NCBI GenBank assembly: GCA_029582265.1
Contig: CM055833.1
Span: 29,416,288 to 29,480,287 of the forward strand
Length of the DNA: 64,000 nt
Direction of reading: 5' to 3'
DNA from: Zoroaster sp. YZ-2022
Lineage: Eukaryota; Echinodermata; Asteroidea; Forcipulatida; Zoroasteridae
The notes beneath the pieces were generated by a model that saw nothing but the letters and a program-made list of their open reading frames with translations, searched no databases and had not been told where the DNA came from. A program made the translations under genes and the position numbers. Of the stretch, positions 40,674-52,900 are shown in pieces (the first letter of the stretch is position 1; every line of letters starts with the position of its first letter).

Positions 40674-42926
40674 AGGTGTTCGGGTATGCGCCCGAAACAC
40701 CTATTGTTTTTGTTCGGTTTTTTTTTTTTTTTTTTTTTCTTTTTCTTCTCCTTCTTCTTCTTCTTTTCCGGATCGATTGTCTACAAAAAAACACATACTT
40801 GCAAACTTCATATGAACTTGAAACTTGGCATATACTTAGAACATAACACGTAGATGAAACATAATTTGTTACGTCATTATTAGGTCATCAGATATCGAAT
40901 TTCGATAAATCAAAAGATATTAGCTAAAACGTTTCACTTACGTTGCATGAATCAAGCAGCTACATGTATACGCGGCGCTGCACGATCTTTGGTTACAATG
41001 GAGCTCCATGTACAATCGACGCTGTTAGTGTTGGGTCTTGGAATTCGTGTGAAAATGGATTGCCAACGATCTTTGGTTACAATGGAGCTCCATGTACAAT
41101 CGAATCAACGCGCACTGTTTGTTACAGTGTGTTACTGTATTTCGTGTACAAATGGATCGCCAACACAGATACAGTCATAAAGGGTAGGTATCTTGAATTT
41201 AATTTTAAGAGGATTTCCTGTATTTATCTTCGTGTTTTTATAGAAGAAAGGCCATTTCTTTAGAGGGACTACAGAGTTCGTCTCGTTGCATTGTAGGCCC
41301 TACCTGTTTAACTTAACGTTACTCGTTAGTTAGGCCTACGTAGGGAGCTACGTGAACATACTTTGGACGATAAACAACTCCAGTTTTCTAACAAAATATG
41401 AACAGATGTCACCAAAATGTATTTAGAATATAAATAAGGATAGGAAAATTCAGTTGTTAAGGTTATGGCAATTTTTCAGAAGAAATTTTATGCCATATTT
41501 TGTAATTTTGTGGCTCCAAAAATCTTCAGTTTGTGCACAAATTAACATTAACTAGTGATTTACTGCATTCACAATTTTTTGTACCATTGTACAGATCGCT
41601 AATTGTCAAAGATATTTACAAAGATGACTAATTTGGCCTTACTTCCTATCCAAACCGGAAGTCAAAGTTTAATATTTAAAAAAAACCATCTCAACAACCA
41701 CAAGAGGTAAATTCACAATTTTGTACCATTGTACAGACCGATTTGACCTTACTTCCTGTCCAAACCGGAAGTCAAAGTTTAATATAAAAAAATCATATTT
41801 CAACAACCACAACAGGTAAATGGACATTTTTGCACTATTGTATAAATTGTTAATTGTCGAAAAAATATTTACAAAAACATGACCCCAATTTGACCTTACT
41901 TCCTGTCCAAACCGGAAGTCAAAGTTTAACATTAAAAAAATCATATCTCAACAACCACAAGAGGTAAATTCACAATTTTTGTAACATTGTACAGATCGTT
42001 AATTGTCAAAAATATTTACAAAAAAGGTGACCCCAATTTGACCTTACTTCCTGTCCAAACCGGAAGTCAAAGTTTAATATTTACAAAAATAATATCTCAT
42101 GAACCACAAGAGGTAAATTCAAAATTTTTGTACCATTATACAGATTGTTGGTGTCGAAAAATATTTACACAAAGGTGACCCCAATTTGACCTTACTTCCT
42201 GTCCAAACCGGAAGTCAAAGTTTAACATTTAAAAAAATCATATCTCAACAACCACAAGAGCTAAATTCACAATTGTTGTACCATTATACAGATCGTTAAT
42301 TGTCGAAAAATATTTACAAAAGGTGAGCCCTAATTTGACCTTACTTCCTGTCCAAACCGAGTCAAAGTTTAATATTTAAAAAAATCATATCTCAACAACC
42401 ACAAGATGTAAATTCACAATTTTTGAACCATTTTACTGATTGTTAATTGTAGAAAAATATGTACACAAAGGTGACCCCAATTTGACCTTACTTCCTGTCC
42501 AAACCGGAAGTCAAAGTTTAATATTTTCAAAAAATCATATCTCAACAACCACATGAGGTAAATTCACAAATTTTGTACCATTATACAGATCGTTAATTGT
42601 CAAAAAAATATTTATACCCCAATTTGACCTTACTTCCTGTCCAAACCGGAAGTGAAAGTTTATATTTAAAAAAATCATATCTCAACAACCACAGGAGGTA
42701 AATTGACATTTTTGTACCATTGTACAGATTGTTAATTGTCAAAGTATTTACCTAAAGGTGACTAATTTGACCTTACTTCTGTCCAAACCGGAAGTCAAAG
42801 TTTAATATTAAAATAATTTCTAAATTCAGTATTGTATTGTATTCAAATAAACTTCGCGAGAACTTCAACAGACGTTAACATTTGACTTCTCCAACACTTC
42901 GAATTGATGACGTAACCATTTTAACT
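40674..42926. mobile_element. Possible 2.25-kb element bounded by AGGTGTTCGG / CCGAACACCT
   Basis: AGGTGTTCGG at 40674 is followed by a hairpin (GGTGTTCGGG / CCCGAAACACC). CCGAACACCT recurs inverted near 42930. The interior holds most of an array of 145-bp repeats. Boundaries and class are uncertain. Confidence 0.4.
41580..42815 (+). repeat. Tandem array, nine units of about 110-150 bp
   Basis: Each unit contains TTGACCTTACTTCCTGTCC, AAACCGGAAGTCAAAGTTTA, TCATATCTCAACAACCACAA and GTACCATTGTACAGATCG. Units differ by small indels. Confidence 0.92.
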
Positions 42927-44294
42927 TCAACCGAACACCTTGTTTTTGTTGTGACAAAAACTTATATCTAGTATTTTCTTGTATTTTGCTTTGGAGTTAA
43001 AAAGAACGGCAAAATTCCTCAGTATTTTTTCATGTAACCGAGAATTAAATGGCCGCCGCCGAAAAAGTTTTGCTAGTGATAAAATGTCACGTGATCACTG
43101 ATACGCAATGTGATTGGAGATTGCCTCGACAGATTGCCTCAAAGTAGAAAGCCAGTCTACTCAAAAATTAAGTTGCCTTCGTGTTGCCCATTCATTGCCA
43201 CTGGATTGCGTGAAATGCTACACAGGGCAATCTCCGAGCAATCTCATTGCCAGCAACTTTTATTGCCTGAAAATTGCCCGAAAACTGCCCCGTGTGACAA
43301 GGCCTTACAAATCTATTTTTAGCTAGTTTGGCTACTGGTGCGGCTAATTTAATTGTTTGTATCACAATAAACCTCAGAACAAAAGTGCACCAAACGCTAC
43401 ATTTACAAAGCGCGCGTGTACGCGTGTAGCTCAAAGTCGCCGCCTTGCTCAGTGCACATCGTAGCCTTCTAGCGGTGAATTTGCACCCAATGCCTTGATG
43501 ATAGCCACTTTTGCGTCATGTGAGCATTTAGGCTAGTGAGCGTTGTGCGTACGCTTTATGTGCGTATGGTACTAAGCGCACATGTACTTCTGCCAGCCAA
43601 TGATCACTGGAGATATTCCGCGCGTACGCACATCAACTGCAAAATACGCCAAACGCAACGCATTCTGCCCTTCACCCACAGTGGTCTAACAATAAATTGT
43701 GCCCTTAACAGCCCATGCACGGTGCGAATATCTATTTCTGCCAAGTTTTTGCTTATATGAAATCATTGAAAATACACTAAAGTCATTACATTTGTTCAGC
43801 AGTTCTGATTTGATGTGTCTAACCCTCTTTGGATAAATAAGATATTTTAGTTATTAAATTCAAATATTCAACAGGGGAAAGGGATATTGGTGTAACTATA
43901 TCCAGGACATTAATAATGTAGCCCTGCATTGCAACATAGTGTGCACTCATATTTTGCTCATTTATTCCAACACAGTTTAACATGATTAAAATTTTGTAAT
44001 TCTCTTTATACATATATGTTATTTTTCTTCATCCTTGTTCAACTAGCTTTTAAAACATGATAGATTGAAGATAACAAGAAAACCAAAAATTAAATTGCTC
44101 AAATAACCTTAATGATTACATCAAGAAGTTAGAGATTTAGAACAACTTTGATAATTAATCAAAATTGCTTTCGTTGCTTTACTCAACATTAGTTTATGTT
44201 AAAGGGAAGATACACCATTGGTAATTAACTTATTACATAATTACTGAATTGTTATTGGAAAGCTATCTTGATGTAAGGTTATTAAAGGTACCAA

Positions 44295-44450
44295 TTAACC
44301 CTAACCCTTCCAAATCCTCCAAAATCCTCTTTGCCAAAGTGAAGGATTTTGAAGGATTGAGGCTACATACTACATGCTCTTTGCTAAAGTGAAGGATTTT
44401 GGAGGATTCAGGTTATGTGTAAGCATGTGGGCCTAGGGAGTTAGGGTTAA
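44295..44450. mobile_element. 156-bp TTAA-flanked MITE of the TTAACCCTAAC family
   Basis: Begins TTAACCCTAACCCTTCC and ends CTAGGGAGTTAGGGTTAA. GTGAAGGATTTTGAAGGATT and GTGAAGGATTTTGGAGGATT are an internal duplication. TTAA lies at both ends. Confidence 0.75.
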
Positions 44451-44659
44451 TCTATAAAAAAAAATCTGCTCTCATATTACAGAAACACACACACACACAC
44501 ACACACACAAATGCACATTTACAAAAACTTGCCACGTTTTGTTCCATTTGTGTTTTCTGCACAACATTGTGAATGCTTTTTTACACTTTCTCGTGACTTA
44601 GACTCCCATTCAACTTTCACAGGGTTGGTTGTTAATCAAGATTTCTATGATTTAGATTT

Positions 44660-44970
44660 AAAGAGTAAGCATACTCATAGAATATTTTTGCCAACATTAT
44701 CAATGTTGTACCTTCCCTTCAATGTATATCTTGATTCAAAGAGAGTAAGCATACTCATAGCAGCAGTTTTGCCAACATTACCAATGTTGTACCTTCCCTT
44801 CAATGTATATCTTGATTCAAAGAGAGTAAGCATACTCATAGAAGCAGTTTGGCCAATATTACCAATGTTGTACCTTCCCTTCAGTGTATATCTTGATTCA
44901 AAGAGAGTAAGCATACTCATAGAAGCAGTTTTGCCAACATTACCAATGTTGTATCTTCCCTTTAAATCTT
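44660..44970. repeat. 81-bp tandem repeat, about four units
   Basis: AGAGTAAGCATACTCATAG recurs at 44662, 44742, 44823 and 44904. Each unit also has ACCAATGTTGTACCTTCCCT. The length is a multiple of three, so both strands stay open; the frames are by-products. The unit matches a repeat dispersed through the window (for example 4902, 17670, 49780). Confidence 0.9.
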
Positions 44971-45114
44971 GCATTGTCACCGATGATATAATGGCTTTGA
45001 GTTCGTAAATATTTTGTTTTTCAAAAATCCTGTGGTACCATTAAAAGATTTTTTTTAAATAATGTCACTTCAATAAAGATTCACAAAATCTGCATGAAAG
45101 TTTGTATCAGTTTT

Positions 45115-45336
45115 AAGGGGGCAGTATTGTCACGATTACAGCAGACTTTCAACAGGGCATGGAATCAATGTCCTAGTTTAAGATGAACACAGTGACTGAA
45201 AATTACTGGATCATTTATGCAGCAGCAACGGTAATATGACCTTATCATGTGGGGTATTATTTTCAGTCACTGAGTTAATCTAAAACTAGCAATCCAATTC
45301 CATGTCCTGTTAATCGTAATGATACTGTCCCTTTAA
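45115..45336. mobile_element. 222-bp palindromic MITE with TTAA(A)GGG ends
   Basis: The left half (TTAAGGGGGCAGTATTGTCA, AACAGGGCATGGAATCAATG, ACAGTGACTGAAAAT) is mirrored by the right half (ATTTTCAGTCACTGAG, CATGTCCTGTTAATCG, GATACTGTCCCTTTAA). Confidence 0.7.
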
Positions 45337-46358
45337 ACATTGTTAAATTACTGCTCATTTTTGCTTTGTACTATAAGCCTCTCCATTTAAGTATCGATAT
45401 ATTTGTTCAAACATTGGAAGACAACTATATATGTATATATAACTGGCCAGATAACTAGAATGTGTGCTGCTTGCTCACTAAACACTTTACTCTTTAGGTT
45501 CAGTGATCACAGGAACCAAATAACCATCATTTTATTCGACTAATTTCAACAGCAGCAAGTAAGGGCAACAACAGAACTTGAGACCTAATAATCAGTCCCA
45601 CAGCAATATTAATTATGAATGAATAAGGTTTACTACGCGTTAAATAATCTCTTCTATGAAAAAGTGTGGTTCTGAGAAAAACCTTGGTGAGGATTGATCT
45701 TGAAACACCAACACACTTTTCTAACCCCCTAGGTATTCTGGCTAGGAACCTTCCTGAATCCTCCAAAATCCATCAGTGCACTTTTGGAAACATGCCCTTA
45801 CCTTTAAAATGTACCATGCATTTTCGTTAATCTTTCATATTCAGCACTTATGGCCTGTACTTCTTGCCAGGTAGTAATTTTGTCCCATTTGAAGAGGTGA
45901 AAGTACCAGTTTCCAATAGTGCTGATTTTTTCCCAAAAAGTGACTCTTGGAGGATTTTGCAGGATATGAGGTGTTTAGGGTTAAAGAAGTATATTTCACA
46001 TGGTCTTCACAGAAAAACAAATTATTTCACCTGCAAACCTAATTCATTTTTATTCATACCACTGAAGAGCTTTTACTCTAATACATATGCGTCAATATGT
46101 TTGGAACCATATAGCATTTTGGGAACACGAGTACTCCCGTTATGTGCTGGAATTTATGACAACCCATGGACAATTAATTTCAGGACATTATTTACTTTAA
46201 AAGCATGCTTCTCATGATTATTTTGTGAAATGTATCATTGTAAAGTATTTGTTTTTCCTTTCCTCAAATAAAATGGCAATGTTCCGATGAAAAAATTAAT
46301 TGCTAAAAATAAACCACAGCCCATTCATTTTATGATCTTTCTTGACAAGTGACTGTAG

Positions 46359-46420
<62 letters not shown>
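46359..46420. repeat. (TA)n microsatellite
   Basis: An uninterrupted TA run directly abutting the MITE at 46422. Confidence 0.95.
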
Positions 46421-46421
<1 letters not shown>

Positions 46422-46425
<4 letters not shown>

Positions 46426-46642
46426 ACAGCAAAAGAAACGTCACCCCCTAAATTTTGTTAAGTAATTATATTATGATAAATATACAATGTTGTGGGATGG
46501 TTGGCTGCCAGGTCAACCAAATTTGCCACATTGTGTTCGTGTTACACTCCATACTCATAATATTCTTCATTAAACAAATTATATTAATTATAAAATGAAA
46601 ATAATAAATATTTTTAGGGGTGACGTTTCTTTTGCTGTTATG
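46422..46642. mobile_element. 221-bp MITE with about 30-bp TIRs in a TA tract
   Basis: CATAACAGCAAAAGAAACGT plus CACCCC at the left is matched inverted at 46612-46642. TATATA lies on both sides, fitting TA-target (Tc1/mariner-type) insertion. Confidence 0.75.
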
Positions 46643-46728
46643 TATATATATTATCTATTGCTCTATGGGGCCAGGTCAGAGGCCAAATATATATATGGTC
46701 AAATATGGTCAATATATGGTCAAAGCCT

Positions 46729-46757
46729 CTGATGAAGGTCCGGATTGGATCGAAAGC
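46729..46757 (+). repeat. Hammerhead-like motif, family 2
   Basis: CTGATGA, A, GGTCC / loop GGATT / GGATC, then GAAAGC. An inverted copy lies at about 47315-47347. Confidence 0.4.
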
Positions 46758-46796
46758 TAAGGCCACCCTCCCGATTTAATTTATATATATATATAC

Positions 46797-47201
46797 GTGA
46801 TGCGATCTGGGAAAACCCGTCGGATGTCGGCGAACTTGTTTTGAAGATAATGGCAAAATAGTCCCCTAATTTTTTTTTGACAATTTGAGTTTTTGCTACC
46901 ATTTTAATTGTTAATATCTAAATCATCATTCTTGAAAATATTAAATAAAAATTCCATCGTTTTATATGTAAAAACATAGTTTTATGATGACAGATAATTA
47001 AAAAGCCGTCTTTGTTTTTCGTTTCCGTCATCGTTTTTTAAGGACAGTGGCAGCTAACTTCCTGAGAGCATAACTCAAGTTACAGACAACCTAGAATCAT
47101 GAATAAAACAGTTTTGAAAACAGCAGTGTCCTCGTTAATTTGATGTATATAACACAAAAATGACAAATTTCACCATGTGAAAGGGTTTTCCCAGATCACA
47201 T

Positions 47202-47206
<5 letters not shown>
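46797..47206. mobile_element. 410-bp MITE, TIR GTGATGCGATCTGGGAAAAC
   Basis: The left end at 46797 is mirrored by GTTTTCCCAGATCACATCAC at the right. TATATA flanks both sides. It is nested between inverted copies of the family 2 motif. Confidence 0.65.

Positions 47207-47292
<86 letters not shown>
47205..47292. repeat. (TA)n microsatellite
   Basis: An uninterrupted TA run of about 88 bp. Confidence 0.95.
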
Positions 47293-47294
<2 letters not shown>

Positions 47295-47542
47295 ATTAAA
47301 TCGGGAGGGTGGCCTTAGCTTTCAATCCAAACCGGACCTTCATCAGAGGCGTAGACAAGATACAAACATAAAAAACACATCCATTTTTAGGGAAAGGGGG
47401 AAAATGGGGCGGGATCCAAAAGAAGCTGGAAAATAGTAGCCAATTAAAGATAAGCATCAGTCTAGAAAAGCCAATAGGAGTATCAGAAGTGAACAAAGGA
47501 GGGATTATTGAGCCACACAATAGGTAGATGTGGCAGCTTGTG

Positions 47543-47545
<3 letters not shown>

Positions 47546-47629
<84 letters not shown>

Positions 47630-47670
47630 TATATACATATATACATATATACATATATACATATATACAT
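47546..47670. repeat. (TA)n and (TACATA)n microsatellite
   Basis: A pure TA run followed by a compound TATACA region to about 47670. Confidence 0.95.
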
Positions 47671-47699
47671 ACATATACACACATTTGTTTTGCATTGTT

Positions 47700-49680
47700 A
47701 CAATAATTTCTATTAAAAATAAAATATATCATGAAAGATACTGGCCATTCTTGAAATTTGAAACAAATAATTGAAAGAAAAATCTTGAGTTGTCTGAAAG
47801 GCTCTTATAATCAAGTTCAAGAAATCCTGGCCATTTTTATGATTGATGCACACTGGCACATTGGTTGCCAGCTAAACTTAATTGAAATACTTCAGTTGGC
47901 TGGTAGACAATTATATGATGCTCACCAAAATTGTTTTGCCAAGTAAAATTTTCAGATTACCAGGTCTGTGTAATTGGGCCTGCGTTACTAGTTGTTTCAT
48001 TTGATTTTGCTCTGTGACTGGAAAATTACCTGGGGCTGTCAGTTTCAATTTATCATCTCTAAGGATCCCAATTCCACCAATTCCTGCCTGCCAAAACAAC
48101 GCACTCATCTCCCAGCATCCAGTGTTAGCACAAATCCCCCAGCAGTTTACTTAAGCAGCAGCGTCTCCCTGAGTCTGGCATTCTCCTGAAGACAATCAGA
48201 GTTGTAATCAACCACTTCTTTTCAGAACTATTTACTACTCAAAAGAGAATTTTCACATGGTGTCACAACAGTCTTTACTTATCCTTTTCACCATGCAAAG
48301 CTACAAATCTTAGTAATTTATCATCAGTTGTTATAACAAATAACATAATAAGGTCAGTTAACTTTGATTTTAAAGACACACTTGAACGGACGGAAAGTCC
48401 TAAAAAAAAGATGAGTTTTGAACCTTATGTTATATATTAAGGTATTATTTCATTGTTAACATGATGTTATTATGCTCATGGTTTTTTCGTAATTTTGATT
48501 GAAAAAATTGGCCACCTTTCTTCGGTTTTTGAAAACCTTTCTCCACTCCCGCCGTTGGCGGTGCGCTTCCATGGCACCCTACAAAATAAATACTGAAGCA
48601 CCAGCAGCCATGAAAACCAGTGTAAAATTCTCGGATGTACGATTACATGTGACGTCATTGGAGTCATGTAGCGAGTCATAAACCCGGAAGTGGCCATCTT
48701 TTTCCATTGTGTTTATGGCTGACAAGCAACTCGCCTTCGCGGGAGGACACCTCAATGACTAATGTATGAGACTGATGACGCGGGGGACTTTTTGCAAAAC
48801 TCGCTGTGAGGGAGACGTGGAATGCTGGTTTTAATGATTTTTTTTTACATTAAGGAATCATCTTTATTGAACATTAACTTAAATATAGTAATCATTAAGC
48901 ATATATTGAATGAATTTTGGTGAGAATTAGCCGTGCCCAGTGCCGTTCAAGTGTGTCTTTAACTATTGTTGTAAATAAAATGGTAACTAGATGTAAGTTT
49001 GTCATGATGAATTGGCAATAACAAACTGATATGTAGATCAGTTTCCAAATTTGAAATTCATTTTGTTTCAGTTGGTTGATGCAAATACACCCATCTGGCC
49101 TGTCAATCAAACAGCACAGATTTGACCAATGATAATAACCAATAACAATATACCTGACAACTATTGCTATCCGCCATTATGTCGGTCAAGATTTCATGTG
49201 TTATGTGGTCTTATAGTATCCACTTTTATGGAGAACAAAATCATCCTTTACCAGGGTATCGTGAAACCCTTCCTCCATGGTAAAATGATACACTTTGAAT
49301 CCATAACCAATTTGGAGAAAGTCATTCTATTCTTTCATCATCACCAGTCTGGTAACATTAAGAATGAAGTTGACTGCACATATACGAATATATTTCTCAT
49401 AAATGTCTTGGTGAAAGACTAGAGAGACTAGTGTGTGTTTCAGGGTTGCTAAGATTGGGCAAGAAATATTGCCAAATTTGCATAATTATATGTTTTTATC
49501 ACCTCGGTGCAACAAGATCGTGATACCTTGTCTTCAGGAGAAGATGATCAGGGTATATTGATCGAAAGGTAATTTTTTTTTCACCTGGTTCTTTTCAGAA
49601 CTAAAACACTACATTGTTTTACAACTAATTAAAGATATTACACAATGCTACTGCAAACGTCCTCTTAATACTGTTCTTTA
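47700..49680. other. Intergenic, no gene supported
   Basis: AT-rich with short open frames only. A GC-richer patch at 48530-48820 has no consistent exon. A weak family 1 hairpin (GATGATCAGGGTATATTGAT then CGAAAGG) lies at 49531-49575. Confidence 0.45.
48182..48300 (+). repeat. Degenerate copy of the family 1 hairpin repeat
   Basis: CTCCTGAAGACAATCAGAG is recognisable but the return arm and GAAAC are lost. CTTTTCAGAACTA and CACATGGTGTCAC remain. Confidence 0.5.
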
Positions 49681-49750
49681 ATGCGCCTTGAGCACCATTC
49701 AGTTGGTGGATACATGCGCTATATAAGTCCACACATTATTATTATTATTC
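49681..49750 (+). mobile_element. SINE 3' tail only (5'-truncated copy)
   Basis: ATGCGCCTTGAGCACCATTC, GTTGGTGGATACATGCGCTA, TATAAGTCCACAC and (ATT)n. Nothing of the tRNA head or body is present. Confidence 0.75.
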
Positions 49751-49881
49751 CACAATGCAAAGGGTCAAATCCTCCTTATTACCAATGTTGCACCTTCCCT
49801 TTAACCTATGGAGATTTTTAAAGTGATGAAATATCCATCAAGAGTGTACCAGTTACTAAGGGATGACGTAGTACTTTTTGA

Positions 49882-49979
49882 CTAGACTGATGTTGAGCCT
49901 AGACATGGTGTGTCACTCGATGTGGGGCTGGGGCAGTTTCTGTGCAACTCTACTGTCGTTGTCACTGGGGGTAGAATAC
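49882..49979 (-). CDS. RING gene terminal exon
   Basis: Acceptor GTTTTTTTTAG. It encodes [20 protein letters not shown] then [11 protein letters not shown] and a TAG stop. The G|GT junction keeps frame with the preceding exon. Confidence 0.8.
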
Positions 49980-52900
49980 CTAAAAAAAACAAAAAAACAG
50001 AACCCCTGAAAAAATGTTATGAAGTTTGTCATCTGCATCACAGGTAGCAGCCAATTATGTTCCAGGATGTGATGTGATGAACTTCAGGAGGCTTCCTTTT
50101 GAGAATCAAGGCGGTGCGAAAACAACTCATTAAAGGGAAATTATACATTTACTCTAGCTACTTTAGAATAAGTAAGATGCACCATTAACATCATGTGCTC
50201 TAAATCAAACCTCTTAAAAGTATTGTTCTCCAATAGACAAATCTATGTAACCAAACTGAGACTGAAAAATAGTCTGGTCCCTTTTTGCATAATGAGCATC
50301 AGCACCTGTATGTATAGGGAATCAGACAAACAGAGCGTCAACGTAATAAAGGTCTATTATTAAGTGTACACATGTAATGTACCTTCTGAACTAGATGAGC
50401 CGTTCCTACTCTCATCTGATCTGCCGTCTTCCGATTGGGCATCCTCGGCAACGGCCATGACGCGTACACTCTGTTGTGTATTCGACGGCCATCGAGTGAG
50501 ATGGGATGTCCGTAGATTTGATGCTCTCATGTTCCAATCCTCTCCTTCCATGCTGGAGTTAAATATGATCTGACCTAGCTCAAAGACGTAGAGAGCCTCT
50601 TCGCTCGCTCGCATTGTTAGTTGCTTCTGGAGGTCAAACAAATTGAAATGAAAAGGTGTTAATGTTTTCACTGAAATATTATTTTATTTTCAAAGTAATA
50701 AAGTGAAGATTTAGTTGTGTCCTTCAATAAATTATAATTGAGAACAAAATAAATTGTAATGAAACATATTATATTCTGCAGTTTGAAAGTATGCATACTT
50801 TTATTAAGTATGTACATGTACATTTGTAATTTTCATTCACTTAAAACTCAATATAAAATACCTTTTTTGCATCTAGAAAAGATTTGACAGCCATTACTGC
50901 ATGAAATAATACATAAATTGAATAATTTGAGTAACTGACTGCAATCAAGTTACTTTTGGGAGAATCGTTCTCTAAGCCAAAGAGCTGATGTGTTTTTGTT
51001 TGCCAACTAGACGTAGAAAATAGCCACAGGCATGGAACTCAGACACATTCTTAAATTTCAAACGAGCAAATGCCAGGTAATAAAATCATAGGGCAGACAT
51101 GAGGATACTGTGATGCGTGCATGATGCACAGCGGATATTCATCGCTGAAATGCTTATACAAAAATCGGTACCCTAAAAGGTTATCAGAACCATGAAGCTT
51201 TCAGCCTACGGGCCAGTTCATACTGCACTAGAATGTGAAGCAAAATGTGACGTTAAACATCATTTGTTGCAAATGATTTACAATTGCACACATTCCTACT
51301 TACGCGAATCATTCCCACAAAATTTATGATGCAAACATTTTTGCAATTCCTGTTCCGGGAAATATAAAATGGCATTGATACTAACGGTAACACACATATA
51401 TGGGTCATTCCACCAGGTTGGGGCAAGCTTTGTGACATGGTGTCCTTGTTACGTAGCTAGATGTACCATTCATTATCCATATTATGAGTGCACATTCTCA
51501 ACTGTTCTTCAAATTAAAATGAAATTAATTTCTGTACCTTGAAATGCCATGGCTGAGCGGTTTAGTGCATCGGATTTGTGTTCTGATGGCCGAGTCGTCA
51601 GAATGTGGGTTCGAATCCCGACCGCAACCGTGGTGCTTGTGTCCTCGAGCAAGACACTTTACCATAATTGCTTCTCTCCACCCAGGAGTAAATGGGTACC
51701 TGTGAGGGCAGAGTTGGTTGTTGTGTTTGATTAGTCCATATGCGCCGAAATGGCAGCAATTGAGCTGATACTTCCCAGGGAGCTGAGATGGTTTCAGCAA
51801 TGATTTATGCGCCTGATGAGCAGGGGTAATAATGTACAGCGCTGTGATACGTACCTCGTGTAAGAGCGCTTTAAAAATGCCTCCATTATTATTATTATTA
51901 CCTTGAATAGGAAGTTACAATAATGTTAATGTCATAATAAATGGTACATTTACCTATGTAACAAGGGACACCTATCATAAAGCTTGCCCCCAACTTGGTG
52001 GAATGACCCACATGCATGTAACTTATACTACATACCCCATAGCCAAGAGCTTTTAGAATATTCAGTTTGCACATCGGACATGTTCTGTGTTCTATGAGCC
52101 ACTGGTCCACACAAGATTTATGATAGAAATGCCTATTGAAAAACAAGAAAATAAAATCGGAATTACACGTGTATATATACAAAAACATAATTCAGCCAGT
52201 CAATAGGGCATATTCTCTGCACCAAATTCTAATTCGGACTCTTTGCAGATTCTAAATGATCAGTGCTTAAGGCACTTGCTACACTTTGTTACCACGTTCG
52301 TTTTATACAGCATTTATTCAATGGATGAATATTTTTGTTTTGAGGTCACTGGGCACAACCATATTACCACACACTATTAAAGCATAATGCATTTAATTTA
52401 TTTAGGGCATCACATGTTTAGGCCATGATGGATGACGCTCACTCAACATTCTTCCAATTCCAGGTTGATGCAGGGAATTAGCCTGTGAATACATTGTGCA
52501 TGTATGTCTACTTTTGTACAGAAATGTTCCAGTAGTGGATACAACATTGAGATGACATCATCCCTACAAGTATCATGACACGACATCAGCTACATGTAAT
52601 CCTGCATCCACCTACACAACCTTGTGTACTCTATCTACTTGCATATATTCTACGGTTTTACATTTCTGATGATACATATGGTTTTATTAATAGCAAAATT
52701 CAATATCTGCTCCATGCATGACCAGCTGAGGGCGCCCTTCACTCAGGAAGCGGCTGTCACTTAGAAATGTAGCATATTGCTGGTTAGGGTGTGCTTTTGG
52801 GCCCATTTTACATTCAGACATGCAACTGACCAATTGAAGAAAGCAAAAAAAAGGAAATGTACAGATTTAGACTGCAAGTGTTAAGCCCATATGGTGTAGA

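Noticed and set aside
44511..45008. 165-codon plus-strand frame with LPTLPMLYLPFNVYLDSKRV repeats
   Set aside because: The 81-bp tandem repeat is a multiple of three, which keeps both strands open; the unit is a dispersed repeat.
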